A stretch of 64,000 nt of DNA from Dakarella massiliensis (GTDB lineage Bacteria; Pseudomonadota; Gammaproteobacteria; Burkholderiales; Burkholderiaceae_F). A program made the position numbers and the translations under genes. Below are positions 17,820 through 28,251 of this stretch, piece by piece. The stretch is taken from NCBI RefSeq assembly GCF_001182045.1, contig NZ_CVTY01000007.1, forward strand, positions 620,001 through 684,000. Reading direction: 5' to 3'. Numbering within the stretch: the first letter of the stretch is position 1; each line of letters opens with the position of its first letter. The notes under the pieces were generated by a model. That model was not told where the DNA came from. It saw only the letters and a program-made list of their open reading frames with translations, and made no database searches.

Positions 17820-18419
17820 TTATTTTCCAAAGAGCCCGAGAAGTCTGCGGATCTCATCCTCGCGGACTCCCTTTCTTGCCACAAGATCGATACGCATCGT
17901 ACGGTAAGGTTCTTCCATTGGATCCGCCTGAATCTCTGTCTTATAAGGAGATCCGGCAAAAAGCGATCCCGGCACCGCGCTGAAGCCCGCGCCTTCAGAA
18001 ACGAGACGGATAATCGTTAAAAAGTCCCCCGCCTCCTCAATACCGATCGGAGCCTGACCGGCATCTGACAGCCATGAAAGCATCCGGTCTTTGCAAACTG
18101 ATTTTTCAGGAATTACGAGGAACGGCACATCGTCGAGATCCATCTGAGACTCCACCGGAATATGAGAGTCCGGATAAATCAGCATGATGTCCTCAAAGAA
18201 AAGAGGCCAGCGGTTAAACGCGTCGTCTTCCTCGCCCCTGACAGTAAAGCAGGCGTCAAGCTCTCCCGACATAACCGCGTCGAGCACATCGGTATCCGAT
18301 TCCTCAATGACCTGAACCTGACCATCAAACGTTTCATGAATCTTTGGAAGAACGGTTTTCAGCCGGGATTCAAGGACTTCCTTCGAAGCCCCGATTTTCA
18401 ATATTTCTGCAGATGCCAT
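17820..18419 (-). CDS. LysR-type ligand-binding domain protein without DNA-binding domain
   Basis: From the ATG at 18419 this gives 199 residues (an upstream ATG at 18485 would give 221). The sequence MASAEILKIGAS, the repeated hydrophobic strands, then FEDIMLIYPDSH and a C-terminal LVSEGAGFSAVPGSLF, are those of the periplasmic-binding-protein fold that forms the C-terminal effector domain of LysR regulators (G-x-G-x-x-x-P motif). The helix-turn-helix of about 65 residues that should precede it is missing; the 115 bp upstream contain the msrAB terminator. So it is either a truncated regulator or a stand-alone effector-binding protein. No signal peptide is seen. Confidence 0.55.
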   Translation of the reverse strand: MASAEILKIGASKEVLESRLKTVLPKIHETFDGQVQVIEESDTDVLDAVMSGELDACFTVRGEEDDAFNRWPLFFEDIMLIYPDSHIPVESQMDLDDVPFLVIPEKSVCKDRMLSWLSDAGQAPIGIEEAGDFLTIIRLVSEGAGFSAVPGSLFAGSPYKTEIQADPMEEPYRTMRIDLVARKGVREDEIRRLLGLFGK

Positions 18420-18542
18420 GCCGGAACCCTTTAACTGTGTATAAGTGAGCGTGACTATTATTCCTGCCGGAGGGCCTCCTGTCATCAGGGAGATGGTGAA
18501 TGTCCTCCGGGATACCTGACGCGGCTGACATCAAACGCCGTA

Positions 18543-18580
18543 AGAAAAACCGGAGAGAGGCTGCCCCCATCTCCGGTTTC
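18543..18580 (-). terminator. Terminator downstream of msrAB
   Basis: A stem of AAACCGGAGA with its complement, separated by about 15 nt, followed on the minus strand by TTTTTCTT. It lies about 20 bp after the msrAB stop. Confidence 0.8.
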
Positions 18581-18601
18581 GTTCTGAACGCCTGACCTGT
18601 T

Positions 18602-19684
18602 TTACTTCACATACTTCAGGTACGCCCCGTAGCCTTCCTTCTCCATTTCCTCTTTCGGGATAAATCGGAGAGACGCGCTGTTCATACAGTAGCGAAGTCC
18701 GCCCTTATCAGACGGCCCATCCGGGAAGACATGCCCGAGATGCGACCCGCTTGCTGCTGATTTCACCTCAGTTCTCACCATGCCGTACGACGTATCCGTC
18801 GTATTTTTCAGAACGGACTCTGAAATCGGCTTCGTGAAGCTCGGCCACCCAGTGCCGGAATCAAATTTGTCTGAAGAGGAGAAAAGCGGCTCTCCGCTCA
18901 CAATATCCACGTAGATCCCTGCCCGGTGCTCATTCCAATATGCGTTATGGAAAGGCGGCTCGGTGCCGCAGTTCTGCGTGACGTCATACTGTTCTGGTGT
19001 CAGGCGATCCTTGAGACTCGGCGATCCGGCCTTTCGAAATCCCTTATGGGTCGGCTCATACTTGGCTTTCTCAGCCTCTTCCATCAGGCGCCGCGGAATA
19101 TGGCAGTAGCCGTCCGGATGCTTCACAAGAAAATCCTGATGGTATTCCTCAGCCCGGTAGAAGGATGTCAGCGGCTTCACTTCAAGCGCCAGAGGCTTTG
19201 AATATTTGGCTGAGAGCTTCTTTACCTCATCCTCAATGATGGGTTTGTCGCCTGGATCGGTATAAAAAATACCGGTCCGGTACTGGGTTCCGATGTCATT
19301 CCCCTGACGGTTAAGGCTTGTCGGATCGATGGTTTCAAAGAAGAGACCGAGAAGGAATGGCAGATCAGCTTTTTCAGGGTCGTAAATAACGTGCACTGTT
19401 TCCGCGGCTCCGGTTCGGCCGGTACACACGTCTTCATAAGTTGGATTGGCAACGGTGCCATTGGCGTATCCGGACTCAGACACCCTGACACCAGCAACCT
19501 TCGACATGAAGTGTTCAGTTCCCCAGAAGCAGCCGCCGGCGAGATAAATCTCCTTCTCTCCCGCCCGGGGCTTTTCCGCGGGAAGCATTCTTGTATCTTT
19601 TTCCATGGATTGAGCTCCTCCCCTGCTGCAGGCAATCAGAAGAGAAAACGAAGCCGCTCCCAAGGCCAAAGTCCGTCTCAGCAT
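18602..19684 (-). CDS. msrAB: Fused methionine sulfoxide reductase MsrA-MsrB lipoprotein
   Basis: A 360-residue bifunctional enzyme repairing oxidised methionine. It begins with a lipoprotein signal ([19 protein letters not shown]; lipobox LIAC), so it is probably anchored in the cell envelope. The MsrA domain (about 45-195) reduces the S-form and carries the catalytic GCFWGTEH. The MsrB domain (about 225-355) reduces the R-form; it has [20 protein letters not shown] and the catalytic Cys in [10 protein letters not shown]. Unlike PilB of Neisseria there is no thioredoxin-like N-terminal domain, so electrons must come from another protein. A terminator follows, implying a single-gene unit. Confidence 0.93.
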   Translation of the reverse strand: MLRRTLALGAASFSLLIACSRGGAQSMEKDTRMLPAEKPRAGEKEIYLAGGCFWGTEHFMSKVAGVRVSESGYANGTVANPTYEDVCTGRTGAAETVHVIYDPEKADLPFLLGLFFETIDPTSLNRQGNDIGTQYRTGIFYTDPGDKPIIEDEVKKLSAKYSKPLALEVKPLTSFYRAEEYHQDFLVKHPDGYCHIPRRLMEEAEKAKYEPTHKGFRKAGSPSLKDRLTPEQYDVTQNCGTEPPFHNAYWNEHRAGIYVDIVSGEPLFSSSDKFDSGTGWPSFTKPISESVLKNTTDTSYGMVRTEVKSAASGSHLGHVFPDGPSDKGGLRYCMNSASLRFIPKEEMEKEGYGAYLKYVK

Positions 19685-19937
19685 CGTCTCTTCCTCCCTT
19701 CGGGATTAATAACCATTTTCAATATCAGCAGTATAGCGTCCGAATCTTTTTCTCATAAGGGCTTCAGTGTCACAGACAGCATTGAAGATATCTGACGCAA
19801 ATTCAGTCAGTTTCCTGTTCCAAGAAGACTCCCAGTGCATAGAGTTTTCCGACAGAAATAAGCCTCTCGCTTTTCTGAGTCTCCATTTAAAATGATTCCC
19901 GTTTTCTACCACCCCCAACATAAAACACAGGGTTGCC

Positions 19938-21542
19938 ATGACCAGCTTGAAAGAAATTCCCGGACTTGATAACGCTAAGCTAGAAAAGGCGGTTGCTATC
20001 CGCAAGGCTTATGACGAGAACCAGATTTCACTTGAAGAAGCGCAGCGTCAGCTGAAGAGCGAAATCCAGTCTCTGAAACCCTGGGAGATCGCCCAGATCG
20101 AACAGAACATCAGCCCTGAAGAAGGCGATGAAGCCTGCCGTCTGAATCGGATTTCCGACATTTTCAAGATCTACGGTCCCATCATGGATCGCAGCCGTCC
20201 TGAGCTGCCCGAGGATCATCCGATTGCCCGCTACTTCTAGGAAAACGACAAGGAACGCGGCATTGTTAAAGAGATCGAGGATCTGGCGCAGTATCCCGTG
20301 ATCCGCAATCAGTGGCTCGATATTTATGATCGCCTCGCCGAGATCAAGAAGCATTTTTCCAGGAAGCAGAATCAGCTTTACTCGGTGCTTGAAAAGAAGG
20401 GCTTTGACCGCCCGTCCACTCATATGTGGCTCTTCGACGACACGATCCGGGATGAAATCCGCGATAACCGCGCGCTTCTCGAAGCTGGGTCTGATGACGA
20501 ATTCCTCTCCCGTCAGCAGGATCTGATTGACGATCTGACCGATCTTATGAATAAGGAAGAGCAGATTCTTCTTCCGACTTCCCTCATGCTGATCAGCAGT
20601 AAGGAGTTCGATGACATGCGCTCGGGCGACGCTGAGATCGGCTACGCCTGGCTTGAAAATACCGGCGCTGCCCTTGCGGCTGCCCCGGTTGCTTCGGCTC
20701 CGGCCGCCGCGGCTGAAGCAACGGACTTTGTCGGCGACCTTCAGAAGCTTCTTGCTAAGTACGGTCTGGCGTCTGGAGCCGGCTCTGATGAGAAGCTTGA
20801 AATGCGAAACGGGAAACTCACGCTTGATCAGGTGAACCTCGTACTGCAGAACCTGCCTCTTGATATCTCCTTCGTCGACGAAAATGATCTCGTCGCGTTC
20901 TACTCCGATACGGAACATCGTATCTTCCCCCGAAGCAAGAACGTGATTGGCCGTCAGGTGCGTAACTGCCACCCGAAGACGAGCATGAAGTATGTGGAAG
21001 AAATCCTTGCGAAGTTCAAGGCCGGAGAAGAGGATGTTGCTGACTTCTGGATCAATAAGAAGGACGCTTTCATCTACATTCGATACGTTGCCGTGCGTGA
21101 TGCGGATGGCAAGTTCCGCGGCGTTCTTGAGACGATGCAGGACTGCACCCGTATCCGCGAACTGACGGGATCCCGCACACTGCTCACCTGGAGCAACGAA
21201 ACCCATGCCCCCGAACGGGTCTATGGCATCTCGGAACCCGGTACCAGCGACGACGCCCCGGTGACAAAGGATGGCAACCTGACCGGCAAAGCGTCTGACG
21301 CAGCCGAAACCCCTTCCATCATTGACACCCTGACGGAATCCACCCGACTTGAGGATATTCTGAATGCCTTCCCCTGGCTGAAGGATGAACTGTCTACCAT
21401 TTCGCCAGTCTTCAAAGCCCTTAAGACGCCGCTCGCAAGGATCATGATCCCCAAGGCCACGGCTGGTGACATGAGCCGCCACAGCGGTCTTTCTATTGAT
21501 GAGCTGAAGTCCGCTTTGCTTGCTCTGATTGCCAAGCACTAA
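19938..21542 (+). pseudogene. DUF438 / PAS / DUF1858 protein interrupted by an in-frame TAG
   Basis: One frame of 534 codons with a single amber codon at 20238-20240. Before it are the DUF438 helices (ISLEEAQRQLKSEI, then EDHPIARYF); after it the frame continues without shift (ENDKERGIV) into a hemerythrin-like segment (IKKHFSRKQNQLYSVLEKKGF), an Ala/Pro linker, a PAS domain (DISFVDENDLVAFY ... GVLETMQDCTRIRELT) and a C-terminal DUF1858-like part. Homologues are uninterrupted and are thought to be redox or ligand sensors. The residue at the TAG sits in the HPI...EN motif. Either a recent nonsense mutation or read-through; a GTG at 20298 could restart translation but lacks a good ribosome site. 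Confidence 0.75.
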
Positions 21543-21564
21543 AAGAAGCCTTTTAAGCTCTTTC

Positions 21565-21610
21565 AATCCCCTTTGACTTCCTATGGGAGGTCTGAGGGGA
21601 TTTTATTTTC
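21565..21610 (+). terminator. Terminator after the DUF438 gene
   Basis: A stem AATCCCCT pairs with AGGGGATT and is followed by TTATTTTC on the plus strand, 22 bp after the stop codon at 21542. Confidence 0.7.
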
Positions 21611-21706
21611 TTTGCTCATGTATTTGTCTTGACGGAATTCCTCTCTAAGCCTGCAGCTCTGATCCAATGACAAATCGATGCAATATCCGTAGGTGAAACA
21701 GGTTAA

Positions 21707-22030
21707 TATTGTCAGGATTCAGGGCACTTCGCTGAAAGAATCAGCAAATGCCCTCCCGTTTATGACCGCTTTCTACGTGAATTCCGAAACGGTCACGGCA
21801 AGGGAATTAAGTCATTAAAAATAGTACTTGATTCCAATCTAGGCAAGATCGGTGTCAAAGCGCTGTTTTTCAACGTTTTTGAGTCAGATATTCAGCCTTA
21901 TCTGTTTGATACCCTCTCCGTATGCCCTAAGCTTGCCGCTTATTTAGTTTTTAAGGCCTTTCATGATACTGAGGAATCTTTTTTCTGGTTCAAGCCTGAA
22001 AAGACTCTTAGGCTATTTGCCCCCCTATAA
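21707..22030 (+). other. Open frame without a start codon; possible gene remnant
   Basis: A stop-free frame of 107 codons (YCQDSGHFAERIS, then FLREFRNGHGKG, then IQPYLFDTLSVCPKLAAYL) overlaps the first 68 bp of the exporter gene. It has no ATG or convincing ribosome site and I recognise no family. The amino-acid composition looks protein-like, so it may be the tail of a gene whose front was lost. Confidence 0.25.
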
Positions 22031-23720
22031 AGGCATCATCGCGCTTTCCATTTTTTTCATGGTATCAGCAGGCGCAGCATCTTCTTTGATCGCCTGGCTG
22101 CTGGGCAAACTGACAGATGTGGGGTTCTATAACCAGGCCGCCTGGATTATCGTCGCAGCACCGCTTGGACTGATTGGCGTGTCTTTCCTCCACGGCGGCA
22201 GCATGTTTATGAGCAACTATCTGCTTGGGAAAGTCAGCCAGTCCGTATCTGCCACACTGCGTCAGCAGATGTTTCATCGGTTGCTGCGGTGGCCTTCTGC
22301 TGCCTATCAGAACAACTCCACCGGTGCCATCACGTCCAAGTTTGTGTTTGAAGCGAATGCCATGCTTTCAAACGCAACAAAATCCTGCATCATTCTGGTC
22401 CGTGATTCAAGTCAGGTAGTCGGTTTGGTGGCCACTCTCTTCTGGCAGGACTGGAAGCTTTCGCTCGTTGCTCTGATTATCGGACCTCTGATCTTCCTGC
22501 TTCTTAGATATGTAGCGATAAAAATGAAGTCAGTCATGGCCTCGTGCCAGGAATCTTTTGCCAGTATTCTTTCACGCGTTAAGGAAGTATACGAAGCACA
22601 CCGTCTTATCAAAATTTCCAATACATATAAGGCTGAGTACGACCGTTTTGCTCACATCAATAATGAAATTTACAAAATGATGGTGAGGATGACGAAAGTC
22701 ACAACGCTTGGAACTCCGGCGTCTCAGCTCCTCTGCATGATCGGTATTGCGGTTGTTCTGACTTTTGCGGTATTTCAGATGCAGAACGGCGCTCTCGACC
22801 GGGGGCAGTTTGTTACGTTCCTTGCTGCTCTCCTGCTCCTGATTCCTCCGGTCAAAAACCTAGCTGGCATGAATACAGGCTTCATCATGATCAGGATGGC
22901 AGCGGACAGCATTTTTGCCACCCTGGATGAAAAGGAAGAGGAAGATAATGGCAAAACCGAACTGGATTACTGCAGCGGACAGGTAGTCTTTGACCATGTT
23001 TCTCTTCGCTATCCCAGCGCTGAAAGAGATGCTGTTCATGACTTCAACCTGACAGTCAATCCCGGCGATTCGGTTGCTCTTGTAGGCTTCTCGGGATCAG
23101 GAAAGACCTCTCTGGTGAACATGATCCCGCGGTTCTGGAATCCAACGTCAGGACGTATTCTCATTGATGGCTATGACACCCGTGATATCACACTAAAGAG
23201 CCTGAGAAAACAAATCGCCATTGTCTCTCAGGATGTCATTCTCTTCGACGATACGATACGGAACAACATTGCCTACGGTGTTCCTGACGCGACAGAAGCT
23301 CAAATTAATAAGGCCATTGATGATGCGGCCCTGAGGGAATTCATCGATGCACTGCCAAAGGGTTTGGAGACTCCGGTTGGTGAAGCAGGAAATTTCCTCT
23401 CAGGGGGGCAGAAACAGCGCATTTCTATTGCACGCGCCATTCTGAAGGATGCCCCGATTCTGATTCTGGATGAGGCGACCAGCGCTCTGGACAGCTTCAG
23501 CGAAACCCATATCAAAAACGCTTTGGCAAAACTGATGAAGGGCAGAACAGTGTTCATTGTCGCTCACAGACTTTCAACAGTATCCGGAGCCACAACTATT
23601 GTTGCGATGGCTGAGGGGGAGGTGAAAGAGATCGGGACGCGGGATGAGCTACTGAAGAAAGGCGGTCTCTTCGCGAATCTCTGCCACCTGCAATCTCTTC
23701 ATGTTTTGGAATCAGAATGA
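21963..23720 (+). CDS. MsbA-like lipid/polysaccharide ABC exporter, first of a pair
   Basis: A 585-residue half-transporter with an N-terminal six-helix membrane domain (about 15-310) and a C-terminal ATPase. Walker A GFSGSGKTS near 375, Q-loop VSQDV, signature LSGGQKQR near 479, Walker B ILILDEATSALD near 500 and H-loop AHRLST are all intact. The membrane part resembles MsbA, the flippase for lipid A-core, and related exporters. Overlaps the next gene by 4 bp (ATGA), so the two are co-translated. Close to a surface-polysaccharide island, but a link in function is only an inference. Confidence 0.88.
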   Translation: MILRNLFSGSSLKRLLGYLPPYKGIIALSIFFMVSAGAASSLIAWLLGKLTDVGFYNQAAWIIVAAPLGLIGVSFLHGGSMFMSNYLLGKVSQSVSATLRQQMFHRLLRWPSAAYQNNSTGAITSKFVFEANAMLSNATKSCIILVRDSSQVVGLVATLFWQDWKLSLVALIIGPLIFLLLRYVAIKMKSVMASCQESFASILSRVKEVYEAHRLIKISNTYKAEYDRFAHINNEIYKMMVRMTKVTTLGTPASQLLCMIGIAVVLTFAVFQMQNGALDRGQFVTFLAALLLLIPPVKNLAGMNTGFIMIRMAADSIFATLDEKEEEDNGKTELDYCSGQVVFDHVSLRYPSAERDAVHDFNLTVNPGDSVALVGFSGSGKTSLVNMIPRFWNPTSGRILIDGYDTRDITLKSLRKQIAIVSQDVILFDDTIRNNIAYGVPDATEAQINKAIDDAALREFIDALPKGLETPVGEAGNFLSGGQKQRISIARAILKDAPILILDEATSALDSFSETHIKNALAKLMKGRTVFIVAHRLSTVSGATTIVAMAEGEVKEIGTRDELLKKGGLFANLCHLQSLHVLESE

Positions 23721-25462
23721 TCAATATACTGAAGCATAGAGACGAAAACCTAGTGAGGCTTTATAAGTACTTTCTTCCTTATAAAGGCAAGATAGCTGTC
23801 GCCAGTATTTTTCTGATTGCCACCGCATTAACTTCATCCGCTACAGCCACACTTTTAGGTAAGCTGACCGATGTGAGCTTTTACCAAGGCGGTAGCTGGC
23901 TGGTTTTTGCTTTGCCTGCTGCATTGATCGCGGTCACTCTGGTCTTTGCCATTTCGACAGTCCTGAGCGCCTATATCATGTCTCAGGTAAGCCAGTCTGT
24001 ACTGGTGACTCTACGAAAGGAACTCTTCAACAGCGTACTACATTGGCCTGAATCCCAATACCAGAAAGTATCTACTGGTCTCATAAGCTCAAAGTTTGTA
24101 AATGAATCTACCCTCGCCCTTTCCGGAGCAGCAGATTCAGTGACCGTCATGATTCGCGACACCGTCCAGATCATTGGTTTGCTATGTGTCCTATTCTGGC
24201 ACGACTGGATTCTGACTTTGGTCACGTTTGTCATTGGGCCGGCGTTGTTTATAGTACTTCGTCTGCTATCCAAAAAAGTCAAAGTCGTTGTCAAACAAAG
24301 TCAAGAGACGCTGGGTAATATGATCTCCCGAATCCAGGAGTCATATGAAGCGGAACGAATAGTCAAAATCAACGACTCCTATGATTTTGAAGATGAACGA
24401 TTCTCAAAAGTTAATATGAGAATCCGCCGTTTGGCTCTAAAAACGAATATTCTGCAGGGGCTTCCAACGCCACTGACGCAGATTCTGACAATGGTAGCGG
24501 TTGCGTTCGTCGTGGCAGTAGCGCTGATTGAAGCTCAGGGGGGAGCGCTAACATTCGGTCAGTTCGTTACTTTCCTGTCCGCTCTCCTCCTTATCAAAGC
24601 CCCGGTTCAACACCTTGCAGGACTTAACTCAACATTTGCCAGTATCTCAGTAGCAGCCAAAAGTATCTTTGATGTCATTGATGCAAAACCCGAACTGGAT
24701 ACTGGAAAGAAAGAACTTAAAGAAATTCACCAAGGGATTGCCTTCACAGACGTGCATCTCAGATACCCTGGGCAAGAAGCAGACGCACTGAAGGGAATTT
24801 CTTTTACCGTCAAAAATGGTGAGTCAATCGCCTTGGTCGGGCAATCTGGCTCAGGAAAGACCTCGATCGTAAACCTTCTGCCCAGATTTCTGGAAGTAAC
24901 TGGAGGAAAGATAACAATCGATGGTATTGATATCAGAGATTACACACTCGAAAGTCTACGGTCTCAGATGTCTCTCGTATCACAGGATGTATTCCTCTTT
25001 GAAGATACGATAAAAAACAACATCACATATGGTGTGAAGAGTTTAGTAACTGAAGAAGAAATCAATGACGCAATAGATGCAGCTGATCTGAGAGGACTAA
25101 TTCAAAGCCTTCCTAAAGGCATCGACACATCCGTCGGAGAAGGGGGAAAACTGCTTTCAGGTGGACAAAGACAAAGAATTTCAATTGCCCGGGCAATCCT
25201 AAAGAATGCTCCAATTGTTATTCTCGATGAAGCCACCAGTGCGTTGGATAGCAAAAGCGAGAATGATATTAAAAATTCTTTAAAAAAACTTACCAAAGGT
25301 AAAATATCAATTACAGTCGCCCATAGATTATCAACCATTGAAGATTGCAATAGAATCTATGTAATATCTGATGGCAAGATACAGGAGGAAGGACCACATA
25401 AGTTACTTTTATCACTCAATGGAATATACGCCAAACTTTGTCGAATGCAAAAAATAAAGTAG
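23717..25462 (+). CDS. MsbA-like ABC exporter, second of the pair
   Basis: A 581-residue paralogue of the preceding gene with the same layout: six membrane helices and a full ATPase (GQSGSGKTS near 375, LSGGQRQR, IVILDEATSALD, AHRLST). Shared landmarks such as LLGKLTDV.FY, SQVSQSV, GQFVTFLSALLL and LEVTGGKITIDG show an old tandem duplication. Codon use becomes more AT-rich toward its 3' end, next to the IS island. The pair could form homodimers or a heterodimer; all catalytic motifs are intact in both, so the asymmetric site of many heterodimeric exporters is not evident. Confidence 0.87.
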   Translation: MINILKHRDENLVRLYKYFLPYKGKIAVASIFLIATALTSSATATLLGKLTDVSFYQGGSWLVFALPAALIAVTLVFAISTVLSAYIMSQVSQSVLVTLRKELFNSVLHWPESQYQKVSTGLISSKFVNESTLALSGAADSVTVMIRDTVQIIGLLCVLFWHDWILTLVTFVIGPALFIVLRLLSKKVKVVVKQSQETLGNMISRIQESYEAERIVKINDSYDFEDERFSKVNMRIRRLALKTNILQGLPTPLTQILTMVAVAFVVAVALIEAQGGALTFGQFVTFLSALLLIKAPVQHLAGLNSTFASISVAAKSIFDVIDAKPELDTGKKELKEIHQGIAFTDVHLRYPGQEADALKGISFTVKNGESIALVGQSGSGKTSIVNLLPRFLEVTGGKITIDGIDIRDYTLESLRSQMSLVSQDVFLFEDTIKNNITYGVKSLVTEEEINDAIDAADLRGLIQSLPKGIDTSVGEGGKLLSGGQRQRISIARAILKNAPIVILDEATSALDSKSENDIKNSLKKLTKGKISITVAHRLSTIEDCNRIYVISDGKIQEEGPHKLLLSLNGIYAKLCRMQKIK

Positions 25463-25517
25463 TGTATTGCCCCCTTGATTCAGGGCAGTCTTTCTAATTT
25501 AATTAAGGACCTGTCAT

Positions 25518-26339
25518 TTAGGATCTAGGGCGCAGGAAAGGTCCGGAAGCCTGCTTTACCAATTTAATTGCCAATGGCGGAGCGGAGATCATTTTCTCGC
25601 TGACGCGGTGGCTTTGTTCGAGAGTCTCGGGATAGCCATGCAGTTCACGGTAATCCTTTGGAGACAGGCAACCCAATGCCAAGTGAGGATGATGTCTGTT
25701 GTAAAGATCCTGTACTTTTCCTAATGATTTCATTGCGGTATAAGCACTGTTTAAATCAATAAAAGGCAGATAATCCCGCTTCAGGATTTTGACAAAAGCC
25801 TCAGCTTTGCCGTTGCTTTGCGGGTTGCAGACCGGAGTTTTGCAATCAATCAGTCCCAGTCTGCAAACGAGAGCCTGAGTGGATATGGATGTGTAGGCTG
25901 CCCCGTTATCCGTCAGAAATTGCACAGGGACGTGATTTCCTGAAAGATTTCCAAATCTTCTTTCTGTGGCGATAATCAAGGCGTCCTGCACCATAGCGGA
26001 GGTCAATCCCTTGCCTGATTTTGCGACAAGAGAAAAACACTCCCTGTCACAGCAATCAATTACGAAGGTGGCGGTGACGATCTCACCATTCAGGCATCTG
26101 AATTCGAGACCATCAGAGCACCAGCGGCGATCGGGTTCAGCGACAGCAACATGTCCCCGGTGATCGGAGGAAAGGCCATGCAGCGGTTATTTCTGAGGCA
26201 AAGTCAGATTAAATTGATGGATTATCCGGAAGATTCCTTTATGGTTTACCGGTGGTTTGCCCAGGTTCCTGCGTCTCTGGGTTATGACCGCGCTGATTCG
26301 GCGGTACCCAAACGAAGGGAATACCTTAAGCACTCCCAT
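25518..26339 (-). pseudogene. IS2-like (IS3 family) orfB transposase remnant
   Basis: On the minus strand the frame from ATG 26339 (MGVLKVFPSFGYRRIS) resembles the InsD-type DDE transposase of IS2. It is interrupted by TAA at 26187-26189, then continues with DRRWCSDGLEF (first Asp), LTDNGAAY (second Asp), SNGKAEAFVKILKRDY (Glu) and ends with the family tail HPHLALGCLSPKDY. The internal stop and the absence of a recognisable orfA make it inactive. Left boundary near 25468 shows CCCCCTTGATTC, reminiscent of IS2 ends. Between 26340 and 26659 a minus-strand open frame continues (about 115 codons to 26686); I do not recognise it. Confidence 0.75.
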
Positions 26340-26659
26340 TACGTCAGAAAGAATGGATTGGTCAGACTCTGCCGAGTCCGTCCTGTTGGCTCACCATTGT
26401 TGAGCCTTTGGGACACAGCTGAGAAAATGATTTTCCGCTTTGGAGCAGTCAGTTGAAAAAGATAGCTGTAGATATCGGAAGGGATGATCTTGCCAAACGA
26501 CGAATTTTTGAAAGCGCTGGGCCTTTCTGTTAGCAACTGAAGCTCTACAATCCAATCAACAAAGTCTTTCCTGATGTCATAGCTTCGCTTGTGGTTTGAC
26601 ACGAGTTTCCCTGTCGCATCGAAAAAATATGTCAACGGACAAGAGGTTTGAGCCAGTAA

Positions 26660-28227
26660 TTGAACCGACCCCCAGAAATGCGACACTTTTGAGGAGAACT
26701 TGCCATGGCAAAACCATCAAAAGAACAGCGTCTGGAAGCTCTGGCTTTGTTTAGTGCCGGCAATAGCGGTGTGAAGGTCGCGCAGAAGCTGAACATCAGC
26801 TATGAGCTCGTTAAAGACTGGCTGCTCCGATTCAAATTTGGTCATACGGATTAGACGGAAAAAAAGTCAAAGTATTTCTCCAACGAAGAAAAATTGCTGC
26901 TGATGAATTTGTATTTTGCAACGATACCGGGAAGGAGGAAATTCGCGGCCAAGTACAATATTCCTGATACTCTTTTTAAATCCTGGCTTTTGTCTTGTGA
27001 ACGCTATGGGAGCCCGGAGAAAGCTTTTGCTGTACACCATCCGCGGGGCTGGCAAATGACTCCTGCGGCGGCTTGGATTATCAAGTCTTTGAAAGATAAT
27101 CCCGACAAATCCAGGTTGGAAGCGGCAGAGCGAGTCGGAGTCAGCCAAAGAACGATCAATCGATGGATTCGTCGATATCGTTTATCCCGGGAATTCAGAC
27201 AGTTCATTGACAAGCTCGTGGAGAATAACTCCGAGGACGCGGCAATGAATGCTCTTGAGAAATCCAAAGTTCAAGCTGAAGCCTTATCGAAGCTGGTTCA
27301 GGAAAAGGCTGAGGCATTACCAATGACCATGAATGCCAAGGTGGACAGCATTAAACAGCTGGTCAGCTTTGGTATGTCGGTTCTAAAAGCCTGTCAGGTC
27401 TTTAACGTCTGCCGAAGGACTTATTATCGCCATTTGAAGCCAAGGGAAGAAAAGGACTCATCTCTGGTTCCGGCGATCAGGAATGAGCAAGTCCTTCACT
27501 CCTAAGCTTACAGAGCGAAACGGTTGGCCAGGTTCCTGAGTATGCGCCTGGAAACTCCGATCAATCACAAGCGTGTGGCTCGGCTTATAAGAGAAAACGA
27601 TCTGAATTCCCGGGTTAGGCTGCCGAGATTTAAGCGCTGCCGTCTCGAACCGAAGATTCCAGATAGTCGGCCTTGCATTGATAAGTTAAACAGGGAGTTT
27701 TTCCCTAAAGAACCTAGGAAGAAATTGGTCACAGACATGACTTTCTTTCATGTAGAAGAAGGTTGGCTTGTTCTGTCCACGATCAAGGATCTTTGTACCA
27801 AAGAGATTATTGCTTGGGGTTTTGATACTGGCGCTACCAGGGAGCTGGCTGAGACCACACTCTCAAAGCTGGCAGGTCTTGGTCCTGCGCTTCTTCATAG
27901 TGATCAAGGTACGGTTTACACCGCTCCCCTCTATAGGGATCTGGCAAAATCGTTGAACATTGATCTGTCCTACTCCCGCAAGGGAAATTGTTTTGGCAAC
28001 GCCTGCATGGAGAATTTTTATGGGCATCTGAAATCGGAAACAATCTATCAGATGCCCAAAAACAGATGTTATGTTTTACCAAGAGCCGATTTGAAGCAGA
28101 TAATCGATAAATATATTCGCTGGTACAACAAGGAAAGGGTTTCAGGAGAAATTAGGGTACCTTTCCCCTGCAAACTTCTTAAAATTTAAACAACAGGAAA
28201 CTGTCGCAATTTAGGGGGGCGGTTCAA
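26660..28227 (+). mobile_element. IS-A copy 1, decayed IS3-family element
   Basis: About 1.57 kb bounded by imperfect inverted repeats: TTGAACCGACCCCC at the left and the complement of TTGAACCGCCCCCC at the right, each followed by AAATGCGACA or AATTGCGACA. It carries a broken transposase. The second copy at 49100-50646 is inverted. I see no clear target duplication. Confidence 0.85.
26704..28189 (+). pseudogene. IS-A transposase (IS3 family), broken
   Basis: Starts MAKPSKEQRLEALALF with a helix-turn-helix (SGVKVAQKLNISYELVKDWL) but hits TAG at 26852, where copy 2 has a sense codon for Arg. The frame goes on from about 26894 with a second helix-turn-helix (RVGVSQRTINRWIRRYR) to a stop at 27503-27505. 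The DDE domain follows in a shifted frame (27524-28189) with TDMTFF (Asp), LLHSDQG (Asp) and CMENFYGHLKSE (Glu). One nonsense change plus at least one frameshift; an IS3-type programmed shift may account for part of this, but not the TAG. Confidence 0.8.
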
Positions 28228-28251
28228 TTAGGGGTCAACATACACTGTCCG

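Noticed and set aside
17642..17959. A 105-codon frame ending in KRYALAA
   Set aside because: The end is the tmRNA tag; the rest runs through tmRNA and the neighbouring gene and is not a protein.
20028..21566. Long minus-strand open frame of 512 codons opposite the DUF438 gene
   Set aside because: It is a GC-driven shadow frame: no family resemblance, His/Arg/Leu-rich composition, and the plus strand encodes recognised domains here.
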